NCBI GenBank assembly: GCA_026713485.1
Contig: JAPOOK010000002.1
Location: forward strand, 1-41,611
Source of the DNA: Chloroflexota bacterium
Lineage (GTDB): Bacteria; Chloroflexota; Dehalococcoidia; UBA6926
DNA length: 41,611 nt
Direction: 5' to 3'
Program-made: the position numbers and the translations under genes
Shown here: positions 8,764 to 17,867 of the stretch, one piece after another
How the letters are laid out: every line of letters begins with the position of its first letter
Position numbering within the stretch: the first letter of the stretch is position 1
Notes under the pieces: generated by a model
Databases searched by the model: none
Told to the model about the DNA's origin: nothing
The model's input: only the letters and a program-made list of their open reading frames with translations

Positions 8764-9054
8764 TTACACGCCCTCGAAGACCTCGATGCGTTCGCCTGCA
8801 TGCAGGGTCACAACGGCCTTCTTCCACGGCTTCGTCAGGTACGTCTTCAGCCCGGCGCGCCTGGTCTTACCCTTCACGTTCATCACGTTCACGCTGGAAA
8901 CACGCACGCGAAACGCAATCTCAACCGCCTCTCGTATCTGCTTTTTGTTGGCCTTGCGATGCACCTCGAAGGCGTACTTGTTCCGGTCCTGGAGCGCCGT
9001 GTACTTCTCCGTGATGACGGGGCGGCGCAGAACCTCAAGCGGATGCAGGTCCAT
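8764..9054 (-). CDS. rplW: 50S ribosomal protein L23
   Basis: 96 residues from the ATG at 9054, typical for L23, which sits at the tunnel exit and is the main docking site for trigger factor. The motifs [37 protein letters not shown] and [12 protein letters not shown] are diagnostic. An upstream in-frame start at 9090 would overlap rplD by 34 nt. The chosen ATG has a GGAGAGG site at good spacing and lies 2 nt after the rplD stop. Confidence 0.97.
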   Translation of the reverse strand: MDLHPLEVLRRPVITEKYTALQDRNKYAFEVHRKANKKQIREAVEIAFRVRVSSVNVMNVKGKTRRAGLKTYLTKPWKKAVVTLHAGERIEVFEGV

Positions 9055-9056
9055 GT

Positions 9057-9701
9057 CTACCTCTCCGCCTTTCTGCCGCTCTTCGCCCACAATTCTTCCG
9101 CGCTGCGGACCGCGTCCAAGGTGATTACCAGCTTGCGATGCGCCAGCAAATCACCAACGTTCATATAGCGTGCCGGCAACGTCTTGACTCGTTGTACGTT
9201 GTGCGCGGAGCGAATCAGGTTCTCCTCCGGCTCCGCCGTCACCAGCAGGGCAGGGGAATTGACCTCAAGGTTCTGCAGCGTTGCCACCACGTCCTTTGTG
9301 CGCGGTTTCTCCAACCCAAAGCTGTCAATGATGACCAGGTCTCCGTTGGCCAGTTTGCTTGTCAGGATGCTGCGCAGCGCCTGCCGTCTCATTCGAACCG
9401 GGATATCCTGCCGGTAGCTGCGCGGCTTGGGGCCGAATGCCACTCCGCCGTGCCGCCACAGGGGAGATCGAATGCTGCCCTGACGCGCCCGGCCCGTGTA
9501 CTTCTGCCGCCACGGCTTGCGTCCGCCGCCGCGCGCCTCACTTCGTGTCTTGGTGGAATGCGTTCCCTGCCGCGCATTCGCGCGCTGCCGCACGAGCGCC
9601 TGGTGAACGAGTGCCTCGTAGATAGGCGCATTGAAGAGCAGGTCGCTTACCTCTACGTGGTCAACGACCTGCCCGCTCGTATTGCGGACGTCTACTTCCA
9701 T
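9057..9701 (-). CDS. rplD: 50S ribosomal protein L4
   Basis: 214 residues from the ATG at 9701, the normal L4 length. L4 binds 23S rRNA with a tunnel-lining loop, seen here as TKTRSEARGGGRKPWRQKYTG followed by GRARQGSIRSPLWRHGG. In enterobacteria L4 represses its own S10 operon. The frame is open further upstream into rplC, but that part matches nothing, and the chosen start is 1 nt past the rplC stop. The C-terminal AHRKLVITLDAVRSAEELW is typical. Confidence 0.97.
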   Translation of the reverse strand: MEVDVRNTSGQVVDHVEVSDLLFNAPIYEALVHQALVRQRANARQGTHSTKTRSEARGGGRKPWRQKYTGRARQGSIRSPLWRHGGVAFGPKPRSYRQDIPVRMRRQALRSILTSKLANGDLVIIDSFGLEKPRTKDVVATLQNLEVNSPALLVTAEPEENLIRSAHNVQRVKTLPARYMNVGDLLAHRKLVITLDAVRSAEELWAKSGRKAER

Positions 9702-9702
9702 A

Positions 9703-10335
9703 TCAGCGGCTCGCCTTCTTGCGTATGAGGACGATTCCGTCCGGCGCCCCGGGGGTGGAGCCGCGTACAAATACCAGGTTGCGCTCCGCGTCCACGGCCA
9801 CAACGAGACCGCTCTTCTGTGTTGTTCGCTTATTGCCCATCTGCCCGGCCATCTTGAGTCCTTTGCGAACCCGGCCGGGAGTCGTGCCTGCGCCAACGGA
9901 GCCCGGCGCTCGCCACCGATCGCCCTGTCCGTGCGTCTTTGGGCCGCCGCGGAAATGCCAGCGCTTCACGCCGCCCGCGAAACCCTTGCCCTTGGACTTC
10001 GCCGTCAGATCAACCTGCTCTCCAACCTCAAATACCTGGTCAGCCGTTACGACGGTTCCGACCGCGGGCATATTACCCTGCGCTCGCACCTCTCGCAGAT
10101 GCCGCAGCGGGCTGATGTCATTCTTGGACAGGTGGCCGAGGCGTGGCCCGTTCAGCTTGCGTTCGGGAACCTCCTCGAAACCAATCTGCACCGCGTCATA
10201 GCCGTCCGTCGCTGCCGTCTTGACCTGCGTCACCGTACAGGGCCCTACACGGATGGCCGTCACGGCGGACACCGTTCCATCCTCATGGATGTACTGCGTC
10301 ATGCCGAGCTTGGTTCCTAATAGTGCGGATAGCAT
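9703..10335 (-). CDS. rplC: 50S ribosomal protein L3
   Basis: 210 residues, standard for L3, one of the first proteins to bind 23S rRNA in 50S assembly, with an arm reaching the peptidyl-transferase centre. [20 protein letters not shown] is the family N-terminus. The signature [21 protein letters not shown] and the [23 protein letters not shown] arm are clear. It lies 25 nt downstream of rpsJ. Confidence 0.98.
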   Translation of the reverse strand: MLSALLGTKLGMTQYIHEDGTVSAVTAIRVGPCTVTQVKTAATDGYDAVQIGFEEVPERKLNGPRLGHLSKNDISPLRHLREVRAQGNMPAVGTVVTADQVFEVGEQVDLTAKSKGKGFAGGVKRWHFRGGPKTHGQGDRWRAPGSVGAGTTPGRVRKGLKMAGQMGNKRTTQKSGLVVAVDAERNLVFVRGSTPGAPDGIVLIRKKASR

Positions 10336-10360
10336 TGTCGGAAATTACCTGTCGTGAGTC

Positions 10361-10681
10361 CTATGAACTGATTTCGATGCTGACGCCCGCCGGAAGGTCC
10401 AGGTGCGTCAGTGAATCAATGGTGCGGGATGTCGGGTCGAGAATATCGACGATTCGCTTATGGGTGCGAATCTCAAACTGCTCGCGCGAGTCCTTATCGA
10501 CGTGTGGCGAGCGAATCACGGTGAATCGCTTGATACGTGTCGGCAGCGGGATTGGCCCGGACACCTGCGCGCCCGTCCCCTCCGCAGCTTCCACGATCTG
10601 CACGGCAGACGCATCCAGCAGGCGATGGTCAAACGCCTTCAGCGTGATGCGTATCTTCTGTCTCTGCCGTACGGTCGTCAT
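10361..10681 (-). CDS. rpsJ: 30S ribosomal protein S10 / NusE
   Basis: 106 residues. S10 is a 30S head protein and also acts as NusE in transcription antitermination complexes. [18 protein letters not shown] and [29 protein letters not shown]-like segments are diagnostic; the C-terminus is [15 protein letters not shown]. It follows fusA after 21 nt. tuf, which often separates fusA and rpsJ, is not present. Confidence 0.98.
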   Translation of the reverse strand: MTTVRQRQKIRITLKAFDHRLLDASAVQIVEAAEGTGAQVSGPIPLPTRIKRFTVIRSPHVDKDSREQFEIRTHKRIVDILDPTSRTIDSLTHLDLPAGVSIEISS

Positions 10682-10702
10682 TATTCTTCCTTGGTGATCC
10701 GC

Positions 10703-12793
10703 TTAGCGTACGCCGACGCCTGCCGGTCGCCGCGTCAGCGTTTCCACCACGTTTTGCGGGACGTGGTTGTAGTGATCGAACTCCATGCTGTAGCTTGCTC
10801 TCCCCTGCGTGGCGGAGCGCAGAGATGTAGCATACCCGAACATCTCCGCGAGGGGAACGAATGCCGTCACGATTCCGAGATCGCCCCGGCTTTCCATGCC
10901 CTGCACCTGCGCGCGCCGGCTCTGCAGATCGCCCATCACATCGCCGATGGACGCCGCCGGCCCAACCACTTCAACCTTCATGATTGGCTCGAGAGCAACG
11001 GGCTTCGCACGTCCGATGGCAGCCTTGAATCCCATGGATCCTGCCATCTTGAACGCCATCTCGGACGAGTCCACTTCGTGGAACGATCCGTCATCGATGG
11101 TGATGCGAAGGTCAACGATGGGGAATCCGGTCAGTTGACCGTTCTGCGCCGCTTCACGCGCGCCCTGCTCAACCGCAGGAACGTACTCGCGAGGCACCGC
11201 GCCGCCAACTATCTTGTTCACAAATTCGATGCCGCTCCCCGGCTCCAGCGGCTCAACCTCAAGCCAGACGTGACCGTACTGGCCGCGCCCGCCTGTCTGC
11301 CGAACGTAGCGGCCTTCCGCTCTTGCCACCCTCGTGATCGTTTCGCGGTATGCCACCTGCGGGCGGCCCGTCCGGGCGTCCACGCGGAACTCACGCTTGA
11401 GACGATCGACAATAACTTCAATGTGCAACTCGCCCATGCCGGAGATGACCGTCTGACCAGTCTCCAGATCGTGTGACGATCGGAAGGTCGGATCCTCCTG
11501 CCCCAGCTTCACCAAGGCGTCCACCAGCTTCTCTTCTTCTTCCCGCGTCTTCGGCTCAATAGCCACAGAAATAACAGGTTCCGGGAAGCGAATGGATTCG
11601 AGAAGGACCGGGCTGTTGACGGCGCTAATCGTATCGCCGGTGAACGTGTCCTTCAGTCCGACGGCGGCGACGATATTGCCCGCCTCCGCCTCCTCAAGTT
11701 CCTCACGGTGATTGGAGTGCATTTGGATCAGGCGACCAAGGCGCTCGCGCCCCTGCCGGCTAGTATTGAGGACCGTCGCCCCCGCCTTGCCTGTGCCCGA
11801 ATAGATGCGGAGATAAACCAGACGGCCCGCGAACGGGTCTGTGACGACCTTGAAAGCGAGGGCAGAGAACGGCTCGGACGGGTCCGGCGCGCGCTCAATG
11901 ACAACCTCCTCGTTGCGAGGATCGGTTCCCTGTACCGGCGGGACGTCCAGCGGTGAAGGCAAATAGTCGGTAATTGCGTCGATGAGCGGCTGCACGCCCT
12001 TGTTCCGCAGCGCCGTGCCGCAGAACACCGGATAGATGGCCATCTTGACCGTTCCGGCGCGCAGCCCGCGCCGAATCTCGTCCTCGGTCAAATCCTCCCC
12101 TTCGAGGTACTTGACCATCAACTCATCGTCTTGCTCAGCTGCGCGTTCAATCATTGCGTCGCGGTAGCGGGCCGCGTCCTCAACCAACTCATCTGGAATC
12201 GGCTGCTCCAGCATCGTCGCGCCGTCGGCGTCCTCCCAGGTGATGGCAACCTGTCGAATCAAATCAATAACGCCGCGGAAATCATCCTCCTTGCCCCATG
12301 GAATCTGAACAGGGACGGGGATAGCGTTCAAGCGAACGTGAATTGAGTCGACCGACGCAAAGAAGTCCGCGCCGATCTTGTCCATCTTGTTGACAAAAAC
12401 GACTCGCGGCACGTGGTACCTGTCCGCCTGCCGCCACACAGTCTCTGACTGCGGCTCGACGCCCGCATTGGCGTCGAGAATAACAACGCCACCATCAAGA
12501 ACGCGGAGGCTGCGTTCAACCTCCGCGGTGAAATCGACGTGCCCGGGCGTGTCGATAATGTTGACCGTAAACCCGTTCCAGTCCACGGTCGTCGCTGCGG
12601 ACACGATGGTGATTCCGCGTTCCTTCTCTTGAGGCATCCAGTCCATGACGGCCGTGCCCTCATCGACGGTGCCCAGCTTGTAAGTCCGGCCGGTGAAATA
12701 CAGCACACGCTCGGAAACCGTTGTCTTTCCAGCGTCGATGTGCGCGATAAAGCCGATATTTCGGATCTGGGAGAGTGATAAGTCGGTGGCCAT
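10703..12793 (-). CDS. fusA: Elongation factor G
   Basis: 696 residues from the ATG at 12793, the usual EF-G size. EF-G is the GTPase that drives translocation and, with RRF, ribosome recycling. The GTPase motifs are all present: AHIDAGKTT (G1), GITI (G2), DTPGHVDF (G3) and NKMD (G4). Domains II-V follow, with RETITR and the domain [12 protein letters not shown] segment. A longer in-frame start at 12931 would run into rpsG and adds unrelated residues, so I rejected it. It sits 37 nt after rpsG. Confidence 0.98.
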   Translation of the reverse strand: MATDLSLSQIRNIGFIAHIDAGKTTVSERVLYFTGRTYKLGTVDEGTAVMDWMPQEKERGITIVSAATTVDWNGFTVNIIDTPGHVDFTAEVERSLRVLDGGVVILDANAGVEPQSETVWRQADRYHVPRVVFVNKMDKIGADFFASVDSIHVRLNAIPVPVQIPWGKEDDFRGVIDLIRQVAITWEDADGATMLEQPIPDELVEDAARYRDAMIERAAEQDDELMVKYLEGEDLTEDEIRRGLRAGTVKMAIYPVFCGTALRNKGVQPLIDAITDYLPSPLDVPPVQGTDPRNEEVVIERAPDPSEPFSALAFKVVTDPFAGRLVYLRIYSGTGKAGATVLNTSRQGRERLGRLIQMHSNHREELEEAEAGNIVAAVGLKDTFTGDTISAVNSPVLLESIRFPEPVISVAIEPKTREEEEKLVDALVKLGQEDPTFRSSHDLETGQTVISGMGELHIEVIVDRLKREFRVDARTGRPQVAYRETITRVARAEGRYVRQTGGRGQYGHVWLEVEPLEPGSGIEFVNKIVGGAVPREYVPAVEQGAREAAQNGQLTGFPIVDLRITIDDGSFHEVDSSEMAFKMAGSMGFKAAIGRAKPVALEPIMKVEVVGPAASIGDVMGDLQSRRAQVQGMESRGDLGIVTAFVPLAEMFGYATSLRSATQGRASYSMEFDHYNHVPQNVVETLTRRPAGVGVR

Positions 12794-12830
12794 TTCAGTT
12801 TTTCCCCTGCGCTGTGTTAGATAGTCCGCT

Positions 12831-13298
12831 TCACCAACGGTAGTGCGCGAAGGCGCGGTTGGCTTCAGCCATTCGATGCATTTCTTCACGGCGGCGAACC
12901 GCGTTGCCCTGTCCCTGGGCCGCCTCCACAATCTCCGTCGTGAGCTTGTCGAGCATCGGGCGGCCGCTCCGCTGCCTGGCGGAATCGATGATCCACCTCA
13001 TTGACAGTGTCAGACCGCGTTCGCCGCGCACTTCGACGGGCACCTGGTACGTCGCGCCGCCCACGCGCCTGGGCCGAACCTGCAGCAGCGGCGTCGCGTT
13101 GCGTATTGCACGCTCAAACGTCTCGATTGGGTCATCCCCGTTGGAGGCGATGTTTGCCAGCGCGCCGTAGACAATACTCTGGGCCGTGTTCTTCTTGCCA
13201 CGCTGCATGACGCGATTGGTGAACCGAGTCACCAGCACGCTTCCATAGCGCGGATCAGGGAGGATGGGGCGCTTGATCGCCCGTCGACGTCGTGACAT
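12831..13298 (-). CDS. rpsG: 30S ribosomal protein S7
   Basis: 155 residues from the ATG at 13298 ([20 protein letters not shown]), the usual length for S7. S7 nucleates assembly of the 30S head and, in E. coli, represses the str operon by binding its mRNA. The signature [20 protein letters not shown] and the C-terminal [20 protein letters not shown] are clear. The frame extends upstream into rpsL, but that start is not conserved and overlaps. The gap after rpsL is only 4 nt. Confidence 0.98.
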   Translation of the reverse strand: MSRRRRAIKRPILPDPRYGSVLVTRFTNRVMQRGKKNTAQSIVYGALANIASNGDDPIETFERAIRNATPLLQVRPRRVGGATYQVPVEVRGERGLTLSMRWIIDSARQRSGRPMLDKLTTEIVEAAQGQGNAVRRREEMHRMAEANRAFAHYRW

Positions 13299-13302
13299 AT
13301 CT

Positions 13303-13713
13303 TTAGTTTCTCTTGGCTCCGTACTTGCTGCGGCCACGCTTCCGGCCATTCACGCCGCCGGAATCCAAGGCGCCGCGAATGATGTGGTAGCGAACGCCCG
13401 GAAGGTCCTTCACACGACCCCCCCGGATCAGCACCGTTGAGTGCTCCTGGAGGTTGTGTCCTTCGCCGGGAATATAGGCCGTGACCTCTGTCCCGTTCGT
13501 CAATCGAACGCGGGCAATCTTGCGCAGTGCGGAGTTCGGCTTCTTGGGCGTCATTGTCCGGACCTGTGTGCAGACACCCCGTTTCTGAGGCGACGGCTGA
13601 TTCCGCACAACCCTGTTGGTAAGCGCGTTGTAACTTACCTGCAGAGCAGGCGCCTTGGACTTCGTCCGTGGTCGTTGTCGACCCTTCCGCACCAACTGAT
13701 TGACTGTCGGCAT
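13303..13713 (-). CDS. rpsL: 30S ribosomal protein S12
   Basis: 136 residues. S12 sits at the decoding centre and is the classic site of streptomycin-resistance mutations. [20 protein letters not shown], the [18 protein letters not shown] segment (with the Lys of the PKKPNSA loop) and the [13 protein letters not shown] motif are all present; KSAL-type residues appear as in sensitive strains. It is the first gene of the long ribosomal transcript and is preceded by a structured leader and a strong promoter. Confidence 0.98.
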   Translation of the reverse strand: MPTVNQLVRKGRQRPRTKSKAPALQVSYNALTNRVVRNQPSPQKRGVCTQVRTMTPKKPNSALRKIARVRLTNGTEVTAYIPGEGHNLQEHSTVLIRGGRVKDLPGVRYHIIRGALDSGGVNGRKRGRSKYGAKRN

Positions 13714-13900
13714 CCCGTTACTTCCTCTTGTTCATACCCGCTGCGCACGCGCGTGGGCATACACATTCCGCTGCTTCTCTTGGCTTCCTCAGCCCAATCC
13801 CATGTCCGTGACAGGCAGGGGCTGAGACCGTTCCAACTATCCGCGTCGTCAAACACGAAAACAGGCACAAGTACCCCGCGTCCCTCGTAAGGGGCGCGAC
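13714..13900 (-). other. Structured 5' leader of the str/S10/spc transcript
   Basis: About 187 nt from the predicted transcription start to the rpsL ATG. The RNA should begin with a hairpin (CGCGCCCCT, TACG loop, AGGGACGCG, with one mismatch). A second element has an exact 8-bp inverted repeat (CTCAGCCC with GGGCTGAG, positions 13788-13795 and 13819-13826) whose loop holds a further TGTC-ACG-GACA stem. No Rho-independent terminator is obvious. It could be a control region bound by a ribosomal protein such as S7 or S12; that role is inference. Confidence 0.5.
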
Positions 13901-13905
13901 TTCAA

Positions 13906-13934
13906 ATTGTAGGTAGGAACGGAATCGGTGTCAA
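13906..13934 (-). promoter_or_regulatory. Strong sigma-70-type promoter for the ribosomal cluster
   Basis: A perfect -35 TTGACA (13929-13934) and a 5/6 -10 TACAAT (13906-13911) are separated by exactly 17 bp on the minus strand. Transcription would start near 13899 and read into rpsL. It lies 12 bp beyond the flavin reductase stop codon, so the ribosomal transcript has its own start site. No other match in the upstream region is as good. Confidence 0.85.
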
Positions 13935-13946
13935 CAAAGTTGGATG

Positions 13947-14453
13947 CTATCTATCCCTACTTAGCGATCCATACTGCCCTTCATAGTGCAGCAATGGCCG
14001 ATCAGCGTGCGGACTTGCGCCCGCAGCAACTACAGAGCCGACGTAAATCGTGTGATCTCCCGCCTCGATGATGTTCTCAACACGGCATTCCACATGTGCC
14101 AGATTGTCCTCCAGGAGTGGCGCGCCCGTTTCGCCGTTCTGATGGAGCAGGTTTTCCAGCCGGTGGGCCGCCTGCTGTTCAGGCGTGCCTTTGTGAGACA
14201 GCTCATTCGCCAAATCTGCCTGTCCCTCGTGCAGCACATTGACGGCAAAAACGCTGCTTTGGCGGATAAGCGCGTGGATATCTGATTCATGGTCGACACA
14301 GACAAGCACGAGCTGTGGCTGCAACGATACGGAGCAAACTGCGCTCATCGTCGTGCCATGCACATCATCACCTGCTCGAGTCGTGACAATGGCAACGCCG
14401 GTGGCGAACCGACCCATTACACGGCGAAATTCATCTGGGGTGATGCCCGGCAT
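13947..14453 (-). CDS. Flavin reductase-like, FMN-binding domain protein
   Basis: 168 residues from the ATG at 14453, matching the flavin reductase (FMN-binding split-barrel) family that reduces FMN or FAD with NAD(P)H for partner monooxygenases. Motifs are TPDEFRRVMGRFATGVAIVTT at the start, then HGTTMSAVCSVSLQPQLVLVCV (flavin phosphate-binding strand region), SVFAVNVL, and a C-terminal LLHYEGQYGSL. The frame extends upstream, but those residues are not family-like and would run into the methyltransferase. No monooxygenase partner is adjacent, so its substrate is unknown. It lies 34 nt after a methyltransferase gene. Confidence 0.88.
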   Translation of the reverse strand: MPGITPDEFRRVMGRFATGVAIVTTRAGDDVHGTTMSAVCSVSLQPQLVLVCVDHESDIHALIRQSSVFAVNVLHEGQADLANELSHKGTPEQQAAHRLENLLHQNGETGAPLLEDNLAHVECRVENIIEAGDHTIYVGSVVAAGASPHADRPLLHYEGQYGSLSRDR

Positions 14454-14487
14454 CGGAAAGGTCTCCGTCCGGCCGCTCGACGTGGCG

Positions 14488-15330
14488 CTAGTCGCGCACA
14501 GCCACGAATTCGAGCCAGTTGCGGGGAACGAAGGACAACTCCATGTCGCGGAAAGTCTCACGAATGGTTGCGCGCAACACCTCGCTCGCAGTTTCTATCT
14601 GCACACCCGGCAACGCCCCTTCGACGAAGTCTGAGAATGAGCAGATGGAAAGCCACCCCTCAATTGGCACCTCGATTGGGATAACACGCTCATCCCGGAT
14701 GCTGAAACCCGCGTCTGTCAGCAATGTCTTGTACTCATCCGGTGTCAACTGCTGCCGCGCCATCACCTTGTTCTTCACAGGGCTCAATCCGTGTTCCGAC
14801 TTGAGGAGACGCAGGGAGCGCATCATCCACCGGCGGTAGAAGGGCTCTGTGCCCTCCACGATAGAGCCTGAATAAAAGGTGCTGTTGAACGCGAACATGC
14901 CACCGGGTTTGAGCGCGCCCCTGATTCCTGCAAGTACATCCGGCTTGTTGTCCACCAGGTGGATCGCGTTGCAGAAAACGACGGCGTCTACAGGCTCCGA
15001 GATTATTTCTGAAAGGTCTTCTGCGCGGGCATTTTCGAAGGAGACCTCGGCATCCGTCACGTCGGTGAACTGTCGCCGCGCCTCCTCCAGCGTCTCAGGT
15101 GACAAATCGACGCCCAGGATCCATGCGCCGTTTCCGCGCACTTTGTCCAGGACCTTCCGCGTGATTTCGCCTGGGCCGCAGGCAAGGTCAATTACTCGAT
15201 TGCCGGTCTGTAAACCTATGAGGTCGACCAGCCGACTGTTCTCTGCCTGGTAAAAGGGTTGTCGGGCAAACGCGTTGAACGAATAGTCCTCCGCAGAACT
15301 TGTGGGCACAGAAGAATGTGATTGAGTCAT
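14488..15330 (-). CDS. Class I SAM-dependent methyltransferase
   Basis: 280 residues. Motif I for S-adenosylmethionine binding is VIDLACGPGEITRKVL (about residues 46-61), followed by the acidic GVDLSPETLEEAR, ARAEDL and VVFCNAIHLVDNK (the motif for post-II). The LKPGGMFAFNST segment is the usual motif III. The C-terminal third (from about residue 180) has no feature I can assign and may bind the substrate. The pattern suits the Methyltransf_11/25 groups, which act on small molecules or lipids; the substrate is unknown. It follows rpsU by 29 nt and precedes the flavin reductase, so the three may share a transcript. Confidence 0.85.
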   Translation of the reverse strand: MTQSHSSVPTSSAEDYSFNAFARQPFYQAENSRLVDLIGLQTGNRVIDLACGPGEITRKVLDKVRGNGAWILGVDLSPETLEEARRQFTDVTDAEVSFENARAEDLSEIISEPVDAVVFCNAIHLVDNKPDVLAGIRGALKPGGMFAFNSTFYSGSIVEGTEPFYRRWMMRSLRLLKSEHGLSPVKNKVMARQQLTPDEYKTLLTDAGFSIRDERVIPIEVPIEGWLSICSFSDFVEGALPGVQIETASEVLRATIRETFRDMELSFVPRNWLEFVAVRD

Positions 15331-15359
15331 GGTCGTTCGTCTCAGGCCATGAGCTCGCG

Positions 15360-15533
15360 CTAGTTGCGTCGGCGCCGCGCTTTGCGGGCCTTCAGGCGAG
15401 CTCGTTCCTGCTTGGAGATGAAATGACGCTTCTCCTTCGCCTGCCTCAGGATGCCGGAACGTTCAACAACGGAACGGAACCGTTTGATTAACTGCTCCTG
15501 GCTTTCACCCTCACGCAGGACTACATACGTCAT
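15360..15533 (-). CDS. rpsU: 30S ribosomal protein S21
   Basis: A short gene of 57 residues, easily overlooked. The product begins MTYVVLREGESQEQLIKRF and ends in a very basic tail (RLKARKARRRRN). VVLREGES-x-E-x-LIKRF, then RSGILRQAKEKRHF and KQERARLKARKA, are the classical S21 pattern. S21 helps the 30S subunit pair mRNA with the anti-Shine-Dalgarno. A strong GGAGGGG site precedes the ATG. It lies apart from the main ribosomal cluster, as usual for rpsU, and precedes the methyltransferase. Confidence 0.95.
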   Translation of the reverse strand: MTYVVLREGESQEQLIKRFRSVVERSGILRQAKEKRHFISKQERARLKARKARRRRN

Positions 15534-15678
15534 TCGCCACGCCCCTCCATTTCAGTTCTCTATGCGTTCTTGTTGCCCGCACCGTTGCCGAGAGTAGTGC
15601 CGCGCCGCGCGCGGCTACCTGTCCATTAATAGCACAGTCGCAATAAGGAACGGGACAGAAAGCAGGCTCGCGGCCTAT

Positions 15679-16023
15679 TCAGTCTCGGAAGCGACTGGGC
15701 GGTGAATTCCGCTGACGTGTGAAGCAGGTGGCGCAATAGACGGGCCGAATTCCGCGCGGCTCGAACGGCACCTCAGTCTCACGCCCGCATTCCGCGCATG
15801 TCGCCGGATACATCTGCCGTCGAGGCCGATCCTGCTCTGCCGGCGCCGCATCTCGCGGCTCTCGTCGCCGCGCCATGTCCGCGCGGCGTACAACCCGGCA
15901 GGCGTGACACCTCTTTGGCTCGTTCCGAAAACCCCGATCCGAATAGTATTGCTGTTCCCCCGAAGTAAAGACGTAATCGTTCCCGCATTCGGAGCACGTC
16001 AGCGTACGGTCGCTGAACGTCAT
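15679..16023 (-). CDS. Zinc-ribbon protein (two CxxC-CxxC modules)
   Basis: 114 residues with two zinc-binding modules joined by an Arg/Pro-rich linker. Module 1 (near residues 10-42) has CSEC and CHAC pairs with the family's YYSDRGF stretch, like the probable zinc-ribbon domain often found in Chloroflexi and clostridia. Module 2 has CAEC then CATC spaced by exactly 17 residues, matching the CxxC-x17-CxxC domain; the FEPRGIRPVYC sequence is characteristic. The function of these proteins is not established; nucleic-acid or protein binding is likely. It is a monocistronic-looking gene upstream of rpsU, with a TATAGT -10-like sequence in the region before it. Confidence 0.82.
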   Translation of the reverse strand: MTFSDRTLTCSECGNDYVFTSGEQQYYSDRGFRNEPKRCHACRVVRRADMARRREPRDAAPAEQDRPRRQMYPATCAECGRETEVPFEPRGIRPVYCATCFTRQRNSPPSRFRD

Positions 16024-16109
16024 GACGGTCTACCCCCACTCCCATTGGTCCCAATCAGGCACCGCGTGGACTATAGCACAAGTCCACTACGGACATAACA
16101 CCCCAATTA

Positions 16110-16245
16110 CCCTCCTCCACTTGGGGGAGAGCCAGGGTGGGGGGTGCCACCCAAAATACACCCTATCCACCGGTGAAGGAAGGTTATGCAGAGGCATCCC
16201 TACAGGAGTCAACTACCCTGGATGAAGGAGCGGGGATGCGCGCCC
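16110..16245. repeat. Candidate intergenic palindromic repeat cluster
   Basis: This non-coding stretch contains a G-rich palindromic block (CCTCCACTTGGGGGAGAG followed by CCAGGGTGGGGG) and, further on, GGGGATGCGCGCCCCTAC. Both look like the short dispersed palindromes (REP-type) commonly found between genes in GC-rich bacteria. Repeat status cannot be shown from a single copy. Confidence 0.35.
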
Positions 16246-16518
16246 CTACATTCGGCTGACGCGATCAAAGAGGGCGGCGAAATTGACGCCCCACCCGATG
16301 CCCGCTACCCGCCCGGGAAAGATGCGCGAGTCCTGTGGATTCCAATACGTTTCACGTATCTGCCGAAGGCTCGGTGGTCTGAGATCGTAGGGCACGAACC
16401 CGAGCACGCGTCCATGCCAGCGTTCATTCTCCGGGCCCTTGCGCAATTCCTCGTAGAGCACCGCAAGGATCACGACGACGGTGAGTACTTGGGTGAGCCT
16501 TCTCATCATGGCCACCAT
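16246..16518 (-). CDS. Small membrane-anchored protein, DUF5808-like
   Basis: 90 residues with one N-terminal transmembrane helix (about residues 8-22, LTQVLTVVVILAVLY) followed by a soluble part. The C-terminal half has YWNPQDSRIFPGRVAGIGWGVNF, the WNP-D-R-F...GIGW-NF pattern I associate with DUF5808. The function is unknown. Its ATG comes directly after the TAG of the M16 peptidase gene, so it is probably translated from the same mRNA. The family name is from memory of the motif and is moderately uncertain. Confidence 0.6.
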   Translation of the reverse strand: MVAMMRRLTQVLTVVVILAVLYEELRKGPENERWHGRVLGFVPYDLRPPSLRQIRETYWNPQDSRIFPGRVAGIGWGVNFAALFDRVSRM

Positions 16519-17802
16519 CTAACGCCCCTCGATGATGTTCCTGAACTTGCGGTCACTTCGATACGGGCCCACGACGGTAAGGCGATATCGATCGGGATCG
16601 AAAACCCGCCGTGCGACGCGTTGCACGTCATCCACGGTGATGCTGTCCAACTGTTCAACGACCTCCTCCGGCGTTTCGATATGCCCAAAGGTGATCTCCT
16701 GCCCGCCCAACCAGCTTGAAATGCTGCGTGTGTCCTCAAGTCGCAGCAACATCCGCCCCTTGGACAACTCCAGCGCACGATCCAGTTCGCTCTGAGTGAT
16801 GTCCCGCGTCGCGCGCTCCAGTTCCTTGACGACCGCCTCCAACGCTTGCGGCCCACGCTGCGGCACCGTTCCCACGAACACCGCCATTGCGCCCGTGTCC
16901 TGCAAGTACATCACATCCGTGTCCACTTCATAGACGATGCCCAGCCGTTCCCTCAATTCGAGGAAGAGGCGGCAGGCCATACCGTCGCCGAGAATCGAAT
17001 TCAAGAGCCACAACGCGCGGCGATCCGAATCATGCGCGGACATGCCGGGGAACATCAGGCATATGTTGGCCTGCTCCGTCTTGCGGTATTCCAGGGCGAC
17101 ACGGCTCTCCGGCTGCTTATCATCCACGGGAGGCATCGGTCGCGGATTCCCGCTCGGCCACGACTCCAACAACTCGCCCACCACCTGCTCGATCTCCGCA
17201 TGCTCAATCTGCCCGGCGACCGCCATCACCACCTGCGACGGATCGTACTGCTCGCGCATATAGGACATGATGGTGTCCCGCGAAATCTCCCGGACGCTCT
17301 CCTCCGTTCCGGCGATGTCCCTCCCCAACGGCTGGTCCGGCCACATGATCTTGTCCGCCATGTGAAAAACCTGTTGCGCCGGAGAATCAACCGACGTGTG
17401 GATCTCCTCAAGAATGACGTCGCGTTCCTTCTCGATCTCCTCTGCCGGGAACGTCGAATTCAACAGCATGTCCGACAGAATATCGATGCCGATGGACAGA
17501 TGCGGTCGTGCCACGCGCGCCCAGTAGACTGTCACTTCACGATCCGTGCTTGCGTTCATGAACCCGCCAACGCGTTCGATGGTCTCGGAAACGTCCTGCG
17601 CCAACGGACGCCGCTCTGTCCCTTTGAACAGGATGTGCTCCAGGAAATGCGACGCACCGGACTCAGCCTCATGCTCAAATCGGGAGCCGGTTCCGACGTA
17701 GAATGCGATTGAAACGGCCCGTGTCGCCGGCATTGACGCTGTTAGCAGGCGGATGCCGTTTGGCAGAACGCTCTTTGTATACGGGGCAAGCGCCTCCGTC
17801 AT
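16519..17802 (-). CDS. M16-family zinc metallopeptidase
   Basis: 427 residues from the ATG at 17802. The M16 active site is the inverted zinc motif HFLEH (H52, E55, H56), with the third ligand Glu at 133, exactly 76 residues after H56, as in HxxEH-x76-E of the family. This is the catalytic class (processing-peptidase/PqqL-like), since all zinc ligands are present. The C-terminal half is the usual inactive M16 domain. A GTG at 17883 would extend the N-terminus by 27 Gly/Thr-rich residues that overlap the upstream gene, so I preferred the later ATG. No signal peptide is seen, so it probably acts in the cytoplasm. It precedes a small membrane-protein gene. Confidence 0.9.
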   Translation of the reverse strand: MTEALAPYTKSVLPNGIRLLTASMPATRAVSIAFYVGTGSRFEHEAESGASHFLEHILFKGTERRPLAQDVSETIERVGGFMNASTDREVTVYWARVARPHLSIGIDILSDMLLNSTFPAEEIEKERDVILEEIHTSVDSPAQQVFHMADKIMWPDQPLGRDIAGTEESVREISRDTIMSYMREQYDPSQVVMAVAGQIEHAEIEQVVGELLESWPSGNPRPMPPVDDKQPESRVALEYRKTEQANICLMFPGMSAHDSDRRALWLLNSILGDGMACRLFLELRERLGIVYEVDTDVMYLQDTGAMAVFVGTVPQRGPQALEAVVKELERATRDITQSELDRALELSKGRMLLRLEDTRSISSWLGGQEITFGHIETPEEVVEQLDSITVDDVQRVARRVFDPDRYRLTVVGPYRSDRKFRNIIEGR

Positions 17803-17867
17803 CGTGTACCCACCAATGGTGGTGGACGTTGGGAGGGCGCGGGTTCCGCCGTCCCCCTGCGCGCCGG

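Noticed and set aside
8754-8801. Upstream start of rplB
   Set aside because: It overlaps rplW and adds 16 residues without family similarity; the later ATG has a better binding site.
9702-9896. Upstream start of rplD inside rplC
   Set aside because: L4 homology begins at the ATG at 9701; the extra part is an out-of-frame reading of rplC.
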